DNA from: a virus
Virus record (IMG/VR): IMGVR_UViG_3300010391_000098
Span: 1-46,496 of that record
Reading direction: 5' to 3' (one strand)
Length of the DNA: 46,496 nt
In this document: piece after piece, positions 7,282 through 16,200 of the stretch
How positions within the stretch are numbered: position 1 is the stretch's first letter
Layout: each line of letters opens with the position of its first letter
Made by a program: the position numbers and the translations under genes
Notes under the pieces: model-generated
Databases searched by the model: none
What the model was told of the DNA's origin: nothing
What the model saw: only the letters and a program-made list of their open reading frames with translations

Positions 7282-7477
7282 GCGGGTAGTTGACTCAGCT
7301 AAGGTCGTAGATATTCAAACCGCCATTGCAGAGGCTGAACTTTTATTCCTGAATACTGTTTCCAAGCTTGAGGAAGACTATCCGCAGATTATAGTTCAGG
7401 CAATATCCATAGTTCGGGACTACAAGACGATTGCTGCAGATATCCATCTGATTCGCCTTGCTGTAGGAATTAGATAG
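7256..7477 (+). CDS. Hypothetical 73-aa helical protein
   Basis: AAGGAGAAACCAA leads into the ATG. The product is predominantly helical, with heptad-like spacing of Ile/Leu/Val over residues 18-70, and could form a small coiled-coil or bundle. No Cys, no membrane segment. Last gene before the 121-bp spacer that precedes the polymerase. Not recognised. Confidence 0.65.
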   Translation: MSGKTSTSERVVDSAKVVDIQTAIAEAELLFLNTVSKLEEDYPQIIVQAISIVRDYKTIAADIHLIRLAVGIR

Positions 7478-7502
7478 AAGAAGCATTGGGCCTCTTAACC
7501 CC

Positions 7503-7530
7503 ATGTTATCACAGAACTATCGGCGATAGC
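7503..7530 (+). repeat. 28-bp copy of a VWA-gene segment, with palindrome
   Basis: These 28 bases match 1924-1951, inside the VWA gene, at 27 of 28 positions. The copy ends in a 13-bp palindrome CTATCGGCGATAG (7517-7529) which the VWA copy lacks by one base. It lies in the untranslated spacer 7478-7598 upstream of the polymerase gene. Confidence 0.8.
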
Positions 7531-7598
7531 CCCCCCAATAGTCGGAGTCTGTAGGAAGAGGAGCAGACTTCTTAGTATATAGTAAGCAGGGAAAATGA

Positions 7599-10061
7599 AT
7601 GCCTAATTACAGCTCAGGTTATATTGGCTCAGAAGGCCCCACGGATGCACAACTTGCTATAGTAGCTATGACGCCAGGTCCAGATGAAGTGGCCCTCTTT
7701 CTAAAAGATGGAAAAGGCCGCCCACTCATCGGTGCCTCCGGTAGAGCGTCTGATAATCATCTAATAAATGCCGGTACGCATAGATCCCGAACGTATTTAA
7801 CAAATGCCTGTAAGCATTTCTTATATGCTATAAACCACGATGGTAGAGTATACATAAAAGAGCCCTCCCAAGAGCAAATAGTAGACGAACAGCCGGCACT
7901 CTACGAGGAGCTTATCTCCCTTCCTAATCTTAATTGTATAATAGCATATGGACAAGTCGCCCTTTTGGCTTTATCCAATTTCCATTTCTCCGACATCACG
8001 CGGCGGCGCGGCTCTATTCTAGAAACTATCTTCGGAAAAAAGATGATTCCCACATTCCATCCATCTTTCTACATGCACGGAGAGTGGCGTTTCCGGCCAA
8101 TTGTAGACTTCGATGTCCGCCGTGCTTATAAAGAAAGTAAGTTTCCAGAATTACGAATCCCTATTCGGCAATTCTACATTGAGCCTACATTCCACGAAGT
8201 GGCTGAGTGGTTATCCATTCTTCACAATCTAGAGGAACGCACAATAGCATTCGACATTGAAACAATAAGAGGGAATCTATCATGTATTGCTTTCTCCGAT
8301 CAAGTAAGCCGGGCCTTCTGCATCCCTTTCGTTAAGAATAGCTATGAGCATTATTGGGAGAAATACGAAGAATCCGCTATCCTAACCGGCATTGCCCGTT
8401 TACTTTCCAGGCCAGACATAAATTTCATAACCCAAAATGGCCTCTTTGACGCTTGGCAACTTTGGAAATATGGTATTCCTGTTTCATCTAACGTAAACAG
8501 CTTTGATACAATGTACGCCCATCGTCTCTTAGCGCCTGATCTCCCTCATAAATTGGAATTTCTTACTTCCCTATATACAGACGAACCCTTCTATAAGGAT
8601 GAATCTGGTAACTGGAAGTCTGAAATTCCAGTCCCCGACCATCAATTCTGGATTTACAATTGTAAAGATGCTTCCTGCACGCTGGAAGTGGCTGTGGCAC
8701 TTCAGGAAGATATGGTAGAAACAGGAACACTCGACTACTATAAGGAAGTAGTCCAACCAAAGTGGCCCATCCTACTCGATATGCGCCAACGCGGCATTCG
8801 AGTTCACTTAGGTAAATTAGTAGAATCACGAACTCGACTTCAGAAAGAACGGCAGAAACTAGAAGATGAGCTTCAAAAGGTCCTTGGGTGGTCCCCTAAT
8901 ACTAAATCATATATAGATATGGAAAGACTTCTCAATCAAATGAACATGCGCTGCGATCGAACAGCAACCGGGCGGCCCAGAGTGAATGAAGAATATATGA
9001 AAAAGTACATCTATGAGACCGAGAGATATATCATCCCCGGGAAAGACGCCGAGCACGCTCGTTTAATACTCTCCCAATGCCTCGAAATAACAAAGTACCG
9101 AACGCTGGAAAGTTCATTTCTACAGATGCAGCCCGACGATCACAACTTCTATCATCCAATCTATGATCTATCTCACGCTGTCTCAGGAAGGGATTCATCG
9201 AAAAGTGATGAAAACGGAGGGCCGCAGCTTCACAATATTCCACTATACATTAGAAAGCTATTCGTCCCCGACACACCAGGGCATATATTCATTCAAGGTG
9301 ATCTAAAGCAAGCAGAGACAATGGTAGTCGCTTGGGATGCAGAGGATGAGTTACGAATAAACGCCTTTCTCTCTAACATCGACATCCACCGTGTGAATGC
9401 CTGCATCCTATTTAGAGATTGGCTCTCCTCCGATCTTCCACCGGAGGATATGCTGGATTCTATCTCAGTAGTCTGTAATCAGTGTGCTGGAGTGTTAGAT
9501 CTAGAATCCTGCAGACACTCTGAACGCTACGCGGCTAAGCAATCCGGCCACGCCTTTGCCTACTTAATGGGAGAGGAGAAATTCGTCCGACTTCAAGCTA
9601 TGAATGGTATATTCATTCCGATTACCGAAGCTAAACGAATGCGTTCTCTTCTAGTTTCCCCCTCGATTAGACGTTGGCAGCAATCTCTATTAAGAGAGCT
9701 AAGAGAGACATCCCGCTTAACGAACCCGCTAGGCCGCCGTCGGGAATTCTACGGAATACTCGACGGGAAAATGCACGGAGCTGCACTTAGTTGGAAAGCC
9801 CAGTCTACCGTATCCAGCGTGATAGATATAGCAATTGCGCGGCTATGGAAAACACTCGGCGGCATCGCGGCTAGGCTAGTTACACAAACCCATGACTCTG
9901 TTCTAATAAACACACCTGATGACAAGATCAATGAAACTATTCCACTAATGGAGGAAGCATTCAATGTAGAAATGACAATCAAAGGTAGAAAATTAAAGAT
10001 TCCGTTAGAAATCTCAGTTGGACAATCCTGGGGAGAATTAGAGAAATGGCAGATAAGATGA
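7599..10061 (+). CDS. UDG-like / 3'-5' exonuclease / family A DNA polymerase fusion
   Basis: Replicative polymerase, 820 residues. Residues 1-190 resemble a uracil-DNA glycosylase domain (AMTPGPDE, GKKMIPTFHPS) without the family 4 Fe-S cysteines. Exonuclease motifs: DIE at 219-221, QNGLFD with D284, Y353-x3-D357. Polymerase motif A has D568 (QGDLKQAE), motif B R643...K647...Y655, motif C H765-D766-S767, and LGRRR precedes motif C. The residue four after K647 is His651, where Phe, Tyr or Leu is usual. A Cys/His cluster (C626, C629, C638, H640) sits just before motif B. All catalytic residues are present. Confidence 0.92.
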   Translation: MPNYSSGYIGSEGPTDAQLAIVAMTPGPDEVALFLKDGKGRPLIGASGRASDNHLINAGTHRSRTYLTNACKHFLYAINHDGRVYIKEPSQEQIVDEQPALYEELISLPNLNCIIAYGQVALLALSNFHFSDITRRRGSILETIFGKKMIPTFHPSFYMHGEWRFRPIVDFDVRRAYKESKFPELRIPIRQFYIEPTFHEVAEWLSILHNLEERTIAFDIETIRGNLSCIAFSDQVSRAFCIPFVKNSYEHYWEKYEESAILTGIARLLSRPDINFITQNGLFDAWQLWKYGIPVSSNVNSFDTMYAHRLLAPDLPHKLEFLTSLYTDEPFYKDESGNWKSEIPVPDHQFWIYNCKDASCTLEVAVALQEDMVETGTLDYYKEVVQPKWPILLDMRQRGIRVHLGKLVESRTRLQKERQKLEDELQKVLGWSPNTKSYIDMERLLNQMNMRCDRTATGRPRVNEEYMKKYIYETERYIIPGKDAEHARLILSQCLEITKYRTLESSFLQMQPDDHNFYHPIYDLSHAVSGRDSSKSDENGGPQLHNIPLYIRKLFVPDTPGHIFIQGDLKQAETMVVAWDAEDELRINAFLSNIDIHRVNACILFRDWLSSDLPPEDMLDSISVVCNQCAGVLDLESCRHSERYAAKQSGHAFAYLMGEEKFVRLQAMNGIFIPITEAKRMRSLLVSPSIRRWQQSLLRELRETSRLTNPLGRRREFYGILDGKMHGAALSWKAQSTVSSVIDIAIARLWKTLGGIAARLVTQTHDSVLINTPDDKINETIPLMEEAFNVEMTIKGRKLKIPLEISVGQSWGELEKWQIR

Positions 10062-10210
10062 CGAAAAGGAGAATCCTCTTCTCTTTTAATGTAAAACAAC
10101 AAAAAGAACAAATAGCTATTATGCCCTGTCCAGTCTGCGAATCGCCAGAGGAGGCTTGGTGGAATGAAGTAACGGGAGAGTGGGAATGCAGCGATTGCTG
10201 GTTAAAGTAA
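10058..10210 (+). CDS. Zinc-ribbon microprotein (50 aa)
   Basis: Starts by ATGA overlap with the polymerase stop. A basic N-terminal half (TKRRILF) and a four-Cys ribbon: CPVC at 24-27 and CSDC at 44-47, with two tryptophans between. It could be a polymerase-associated zinc protein, given the coupling. Family unknown. Confidence 0.6.
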   Translation: MTKRRILFSFNVKQQKEQIAIMPCPVCESPEEAWWNEVTGEWECSDCWLK

Positions 10211-10374
10211 ACGGGAAAGAATTTCAATTAATCAGGTCTGCCTGCATAACGTACTTACAGATTAGTAGACGGCGGAGTAGAATGTACCCCGCAGCCGATT
10301 ACTCGATAATAATCAAACAACTAGAACAGTTAATTAGGAAATTAGACAAATGTCCTGGCTACAAGACTACTTAG
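10186..10374 (+). CDS. Hypothetical basic protein (62 aa)
   Basis: ATG at 10186 lies behind CGGGAGAG and overlaps the preceding gene; a GTG six bases upstream is also possible. The product is rich in Arg and Lys (SRRRSRMY) with a terminal helix, and may bind nucleic acid. It overlaps the next gene by 25 bp. Not recognised. Confidence 0.5.
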   Translation: MQRLLVKVNGKEFQLIRSACITYLQISRRRSRMYPAADYSIIIKQLEQLIRKLDKCPGYKTT

Positions 10375-11561
10375 AGTACAGTCAACATCAAGAAAGTCCT
10401 GAGATATTCCATTTTTGGGTCGGCCTTACAACTATGGCCGCCATCCTAAATCGCCGTGTCTGGACACCCCGGCGTTCTCACGGAGTTACTTGGTACGAGG
10501 TCTACCCCGGTGCTCTTATGGTAACACTAGTATCCCCAGCCGGGAAAGGGCATAAGAATACAGCTATCCGATTAGGCCGCTCGTTAATGACACAAGCCGG
10601 CGTCCGTGTCTTTAAAGGGAAGGGATCTACAGAAAAACTTATATTAAATATAGCAAATGCCAGCGGTACTACAGTTCACGGCACGCACGTTACTACAACA
10701 ACGGGAGCCGCCGCCGTAGCAACAATCGTAGCACCCGAATTATCCGTCTTCCTCTCAAAAACTAACTACGCTGATACACTAGTAGATTTTATAATGGATA
10801 TATACGATTGTGAAGATCCCTTTGAATTTTCGACGCAGAAGCATGGAAATATTATTCTCCGCCATCCCTGCTTAACGGCGCTATTTGGCGCAACCCCAAT
10901 ATCAATTGCCAAGTCAATACCAGAGAAAGCCCATGAAGCTGGCTATACAAGCCGCATCCTTCATGTATTTAATGAAGGGGACGAGAAGGCCGCTAATCCG
11001 TTAACGGATTTGGAGGATCAGGATGTTACGGTATTAGAGATGACGCAGATTAAAAGAATTGAGGCTTCCCTAGTGCAAGGCTTAATCCAAATGAAGCAAT
11101 TAGCTGGCCCATTTACATATACGAAAGAGGGGAAGCAATGGATGGACAACTGGAATCGTGACTGGCACCAGTCAGCTACTAGTCAGATAGAAGGCTACGG
11201 CTCGCGGCGGCCAGATCATCTACTCCGAGTAGCTATGCTCCTGCGAATTGCCGGCTTTATGGACTTAACATTGGATGATAAGTCACTAATGTCCGCAGAT
11301 ACCGCCCTCAAACTAATTGAACAGGACTTCCATAAAGCGTTCATCCACGTAGGGGAAAGCGAATTATCAAAAGCGAAGGATCGGGTAGTGGATATTATCC
11401 GTCAATCCAATGGACGTATCTCCACAGCCCTTCTTATCCGCCGATCTTATCGCTACTTTAGAGATTATGAAGACTTAAAGAGAACGCTTCAGACACTTAT
11501 AGAAGCGGGTGTAATTGAAGATGATGGTGGTCAAGGGCAGTATTGGAAGATAACAATTTAG
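10350..11561 (+). CDS. DUF3987-like replicative ATPase/helicase-like protein
   Basis: A 403-residue protein. An N-terminal YLEYSQHQESPEIFHFWVGL element, a P-loop variant SPAGKGHKNT at 62-71, an acidic strand VAPELSVFL acting as probable Walker B, and LTALFGATPISI fit the DUF3987 group of phage helicase/primase-type ATPases. Residues from about 345 to the end form a winged-helix-like domain (IIRQSNGRISTALLIRRSY, then a beta wing ending YWKITI). It closes the replication module, so loading or unwinding at the fork is the likely role. No other replicative helicase is seen. Confidence 0.7.
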   Translation: MSWLQDYLEYSQHQESPEIFHFWVGLTTMAAILNRRVWTPRRSHGVTWYEVYPGALMVTLVSPAGKGHKNTAIRLGRSLMTQAGVRVFKGKGSTEKLILNIANASGTTVHGTHVTTTTGAAAVATIVAPELSVFLSKTNYADTLVDFIMDIYDCEDPFEFSTQKHGNIILRHPCLTALFGATPISIAKSIPEKAHEAGYTSRILHVFNEGDEKAANPLTDLEDQDVTVLEMTQIKRIEASLVQGLIQMKQLAGPFTYTKEGKQWMDNWNRDWHQSATSQIEGYGSRRPDHLLRVAMLLRIAGFMDLTLDDKSLMSADTALKLIEQDFHKAFIHVGESELSKAKDRVVDIIRQSNGRISTALLIRRSYRYFRDYEDLKRTLQTLIEAGVIEDDGGQGQYWKITI

Positions 11562-11713
11562 CCAGAAACAAATTTCTCGATTTCTCCACAGATATGCTTT
11601 GGATTCTCTAAATCCGTCTTTACAAACGAGACGCTACATTCTTGACAAAAGCTAATTAATATCCTCCCTTCACGTCTTAGGATTTCGCTCAGATCTCCAC
11701 TCGAATTCTCCAT
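11558..11713 (-). CDS. Hypothetical 51-aa protein, last gene of leftward operon
   Basis: ATG follows ACGGAGGAAAGCTA, an excellent binding site, inside the end of the neighbouring membrane protein gene. Three cysteines (FCQEC and IC) suggest a partial metal site. Its stop overlaps the final codons of the convergent DUF3987-like gene by four bases, so the two opposing operons meet tail to tail with no spacer. No strong terminator is visible here. Confidence 0.6.
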   Translation of the reverse strand: MENSSGDLSEILRREGRILISFCQECSVSFVKTDLENPKHICGEIEKFVSG

Positions 11714-11873
11714 TAGCTTTCCTCCGTAGTTGATAGGTTTCCCACATTAGATCTACCTTAAGTTCAATTTCAGCCAAACGGCGTAGTATCTTATACCCTA
11801 AGATCCCCATACTGGATAGGTATACTATTATGCTAATAATAGTCCCTATAGTGATAGTTGGCTCAATTATCAT
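11670..11873 (-). CDS. Small single-span membrane protein (67 aa), spanin or holin-like candidate
   Basis: A hydrophobic segment spans residues 6-28 (TITIGTIISIIVYLSSMGIL), followed by a helical, charged, coiled-coil-like stretch with LAEIELKVDLMWE and a basic tail. This N-anchor plus coiled-coil layout resembles phage inner-membrane spanin or holin partners, but sequence alone does not decide. It lies at the end of the late operon, far from the endolysin, which weakens a lysis role. Confidence 0.6.
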   Translation of the reverse strand: MIIEPTITIGTIISIIVYLSSMGILGYKILRRLAEIELKVDLMWETYQLRRKANGEFEWRSERNPKT

Positions 11874-11882
11874 TTGCCAATC

Positions 11883-13202
11883 CTAGAATATAGATTCCCG
11901 ATCAATCCAGCCAGAGTCGATTAGCCGCCTATAGTCTTCAATTGCCTTTATTCCTATATCTGTCCTATAACCTAAATCAGGAACTCGGATACGATCAAAC
12001 TTTGCGTAGCAATTGGAACGGGCAGCTTCAATGGAAGTGCCGCGGCCCACTACATCAAACAACATGCCAAAGGGTCCAGATGTTTCTACACCATCCTGCG
12101 TGATCATCAGTTCTGATGGATATACTCCATCTATAAATGATTCCGGATTGAAACCAAATACTGGTGTTCCAACTGCCAACTTAGGATCTTCTTTAATGAA
12201 TTCCGGATAAGGAGGAATCCATGCCCGAACTCCACAGGAGAAATTATCTGCCTTCACTGAATGATAATCGCGTCCATTTGCAATCTCATATAGCAATCGA
12301 CCTAAATCAGAAACTAGCTCAGCCAAACCGAAAATGGCCGCGTATCCAAATCGTGGGGAAAATTCGAGGAATACTGGCTCATTTAGTTCTTTATCTATAA
12401 TACAATTCACGTCCAAGGGTCCAACATACTTCCCCTTTAGAAGGGCTGTCATAGGCTTGAGTAGACGATCAAAGAGAGAACTATCATTGCGGTAAATCCA
12501 TACAACATTACCAGAACAGCCACAAATTTCTCCAAGGTCATCGTTTAATATCCTCTTCCGTTCAAGAGTACCATTAGGTGCAGACCAACTTTCCCCATTA
12601 AACCAGGCTTCTGTTGAAACTTCAATTCCTTCATGCTTCGCCTCTATAACAAAGACTGCCCTCTCTGGCGTATTCTCTTTCTTAAAGCGGTCTTCTATAT
12701 AGGCAAGCATCCTAATCATTTCCTCGAAATCGTCCGCTATCGTAGTATCTACGCCCTTCAAGTGTACATTGTCTGGTTTAAATACCCATCCATTCTCTCT
12801 ATCTTGATGTTTCTCAAGGAAACTGCGCGCTTTTTCAAATGCTCCCAAGCCTTTAAAGCTTTCATATAATGGAACCCGGATGCCAAGCCGCTTTGCGATT
12901 TCTAAGGAAAAAGGACGGTCTGCTTCCAGTCGGGCGGCGTACTCCGACGTTCCAATTATCTTCACCCCCTTACCGCGTAGGAATTCCGCTTCTTTTGGAA
13001 GTGTTCCTGAACTAGTATCAAACACGATTACATCTGCCCATTGTATACTTCCATTGAAATCCTTCGTCTTTGGAATTAAACCATCTCCAGCCATTTGCGC
13101 CCGTGGCTCTTGAATGGAAAACCGTACATCATTCCCCTCATGCATTACTCGAAAAGCGACTCCAATAGAATCACCAGAGGCTGATCGGAATAAGAACTTC
13201 AT
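11883..13202 (-). CDS. ATP-grasp ligase, PurD-like
   Basis: A 439-residue enzyme with ATP-grasp layout: an N-terminal Rossmann-like region (VIVFDTSSG, VKIIGTSEYAARLEADR), a central ATP-binding region (WVFKPDN, AVFVIEAKHEGIEVSTEAWF) and the Mg/ATP acid cluster DVNCIIDKELNEPVFLEFSPRFG. It resembles phosphoribosylamine-glycine ligase, which joins glycine to phosphoribosylamine with ATP. No other purine genes are present, so its real substrate may differ, for example peptide or DNA modification. It sits in the late operon behind virion genes, where metabolic enzymes are unexpected. Confidence 0.75.
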   Translation of the reverse strand: MKFLFRSASGDSIGVAFRVMHEGNDVRFSIQEPRAQMAGDGLIPKTKDFNGSIQWADVIVFDTSSGTLPKEAEFLRGKGVKIIGTSEYAARLEADRPFSLEIAKRLGIRVPLYESFKGLGAFEKARSFLEKHQDRENGWVFKPDNVHLKGVDTTIADDFEEMIRMLAYIEDRFKKENTPERAVFVIEAKHEGIEVSTEAWFNGESWSAPNGTLERKRILNDDLGEICGCSGNVVWIYRNDSSLFDRLLKPMTALLKGKYVGPLDVNCIIDKELNEPVFLEFSPRFGYAAIFGLAELVSDLGRLLYEIANGRDYHSVKADNFSCGVRAWIPPYPEFIKEDPKLAVGTPVFGFNPESFIDGVYPSELMITQDGVETSGPFGMLFDVVGRGTSIEAARSNCYAKFDRIRVPDLGYRTDIGIKAIEDYRRLIDSGWIDRESIF

Positions 13203-13205
13203 AAA

Positions 13206-16200
13206 TTATCGAAAGATTGGTTCTTCCGCCCGCTTCTTATCCCGTTTAACCTGCCCACGTATCTGTGAAATATCCTTGTAAGTTATAAAAACTCCCTTCT
13301 TTCTAGCTTCCCCTACGATATGCGAAATAAGATCTGGATGCCCATATCGAATAGCATCTGAGATCATTTCCTTTGATCTATAGTACTCGTCACGGAACGT
13401 AGGACGAAGGCCGGCGGCCCTAGCAACTATTTCCCCTGATGATGGCTTTGCCCTTAATGTACCATCCCTGTCGAACACGCCGCCTTTGGATATAGCAGAA
13501 ATTGCCTCCCCACCAGATAAGATGAATGGCGAGAATCCCCGAAGGGCCGTTCGAACGGTCTGCGACGAAAGCGGCCCCTCTTTCCATGCAGATTCAAATG
13601 TATTATAGGTAGGACCAAAAGTAGGACCGAGTACATAGCTAGGAATCTGCGAAGCAGACATCGGAAGATCAATCGGCTTAATGGCTTCCGTCATGTCGAT
13701 GTCGAAGTTCAAGCCGCCGGGGTAAATTTGATTCCCCACAAACGTGAATCCATTATTATCCGGTAGAACAACCCCGGCTCGCATCATTTGACTTCTAAGT
13801 GTCCGATAAAATGGAACCGCGGCGGGACCACCAAGCATAAGCAAGCCGCCTAAATTCTTCATAAATCCTACTTTATCGTGAGTCCAGAGATTCTTCATCA
13901 TTGATGTATATGCAATCGAATATGTACGAAATTGTCCAAGCAACCGGCGGCCTTGTCCGCCTATAAAAGCTGTAGGGCGGCCCTCTTTCGATAGAATAAA
14001 CTGCGTAGCTCGAACACCCTCTTGCCCATACTCCACAGCGTCCTTAGCGGACATCTTCTCACCTGGCTTTAATGTTTTTAAATATGTTAGAATCGCCTTA
14101 TGTGGCTTGAACCCTGGTTCAAGGGCGCTCATCCGAAACGCTTCAAATGCGACCGTTCTATTAAATTGTTCAGATACTTTAGCAGTGTAAGCGAATGGAT
14201 AGTATTTTGATATTGTATTCAGTATGGAATCTCCGAAGGATTCCGATTCTGTGATAAAACGATCAGCGGCTTCTTCAAGGACGCCAGCCCGCTTAGCGCG
14301 CATCCAGGAATTATTAAAAATGTCTTTCTTCCCAACCCCCATGACTGAAACTGAGTCTTTCAAGACACGAGCTAAAGCGCGAGCATACGTATTGAACCCA
14401 ACAAAGCCAGGTACCGTAACCATAGTCTGCGTGGAATTCAAGATTGAGAACCGCGGCGAGATCGTGAGCTTTATGAATCCGTTTAGCTTAAGTATATTTG
14501 AAAAAACCTCCCTAATTTCCTCCTCATCTAATCCGTGCTTCTGAAACAACTTGGTAAACTGTCGAAGATTCGCATCCTCATTAAAGCCCTTTGCGCCGCG
14601 CACCCCATTTATCCAATTAATCAAATACGCCTTTGCATCTCTATCCACCAAGGAATCGTGCGCCATCTTCCCCCGATGGAGAATAGAGTCATAATAGCGT
14701 TTATTCAAGAAGCCAACAATAAGCCGCTCACCTACCCGTTTAGGATCAGTGTCAAAATTAAATGGAATAGCATCAGGATCTTCGGCTAATTCGTAAGGGC
14801 CATAACGATGTTTAGATGGTAGAACGGAACCCATCATAGTCCCGCCAGCTTCCCGCTCAGCTATCTTCTTCTCAAGCTGTTCAAGACGTGCTTTCTTAAA
14901 CGCGAGTGCGATCATATCCCAATGATTCTCAGCATTCGCTATCGGACTACTCCCCTTATCATCCAATTGAAGTCGTTTAATAAGCTGCCCAATCTCCCCT
15001 TGAAGGGCGACCCGCTCCCTATGTACTGGAAATAGGGAGAATAGATTCCCTTCAAATGGATTCAATGAGAGATCGTAAGATGAATCAAATGCTAACATCC
15101 CCCGTGCATCGTGCGCCGCGGCTATTTCCGCTACACTATATGGATGCGCAATCGGCTGCACATTCACCCCCGAAGCCGTCAAGTCCTGAATTCCCTTAAG
15201 GTCTCGTAGCAACTGCTCACTATACGGCAATTGATGCTTAGCTAATACGTCCTTCAACTCAAGCCGAAGTCCATGTGTTTGCCATAGAAGTGGACGTAGG
15301 ACGGACCTCCAATAAGCTTCTGCCCCCTGCGCAGCGTTCCCGCTTATATCAGCGGCCCTCTGAGTGAATTTTCCATCTAGGAAATCCAATCCATTAAGCG
15401 CACGAGACCATTCATCAAATGTAACTTCCGTTCCTATCTTATAGCGTTCGAGAATTTTCTGCTGCCGTTTAATTAATTGAGGGAGAATTTGCTCAAGCAG
15501 CCGCGTCATGTCCTTTAAAGTACCCGACATGAATTCCGCTGTCTCTGGGAAGCGTGCCATGACATTTGTAGGAATACGAAGACTTGTCCAGAGACCTAAT
15601 CGCTGCATCGCTTTTGCAAATACACGAGTGGGCTCCGAGTCGAATGCCACTTCTGCATTCACAATATGTCCGTTGAAGATCGTGCGACTAGGATCGAACG
15701 TACTGTAAGTGAATCCCTTAAGGGGTCGCCTTCTCTTAAATGCCACCTTAGCTTTCCCAGTAGCAAGCAAGAATGCTTCCTCTTCTGGAAGATAGTTAGG
15801 AAAATGTACGCGAGCTTTCTCCCTTACTTTTAATAGCTCATCAGTAGCAGTTGCCCATCGTTTCTGTTGCGAGTCATAAGCCGCTCGGAGTTCCGGTTCC
15901 ACATTACGTCGTTTCGTGGGTGTCCATATACCAGTCTCCGCATCCTGCTTTAAGAAACCAGGAAACTCAGCTTTCTCTGTCTTCCCAAGATCTTTAAGTG
16001 CTTTCGCCCCCTCCGTGGGAGTGCCGAATATCTCCTCAGCTTCCCCATGGGCGACCTTCTTATCTACTTTTCTAAGAAAAGTATCTTCATCTAGTATAGC
16101 CTTCCCAACGAACGGTGGCCCCTCTGGTAATTTTGGTGCTCTCTTAGGAAATACTTCTCCTAATTCTTCCTCTGTAAGACTCGTACCACTAAGAGCTTCA

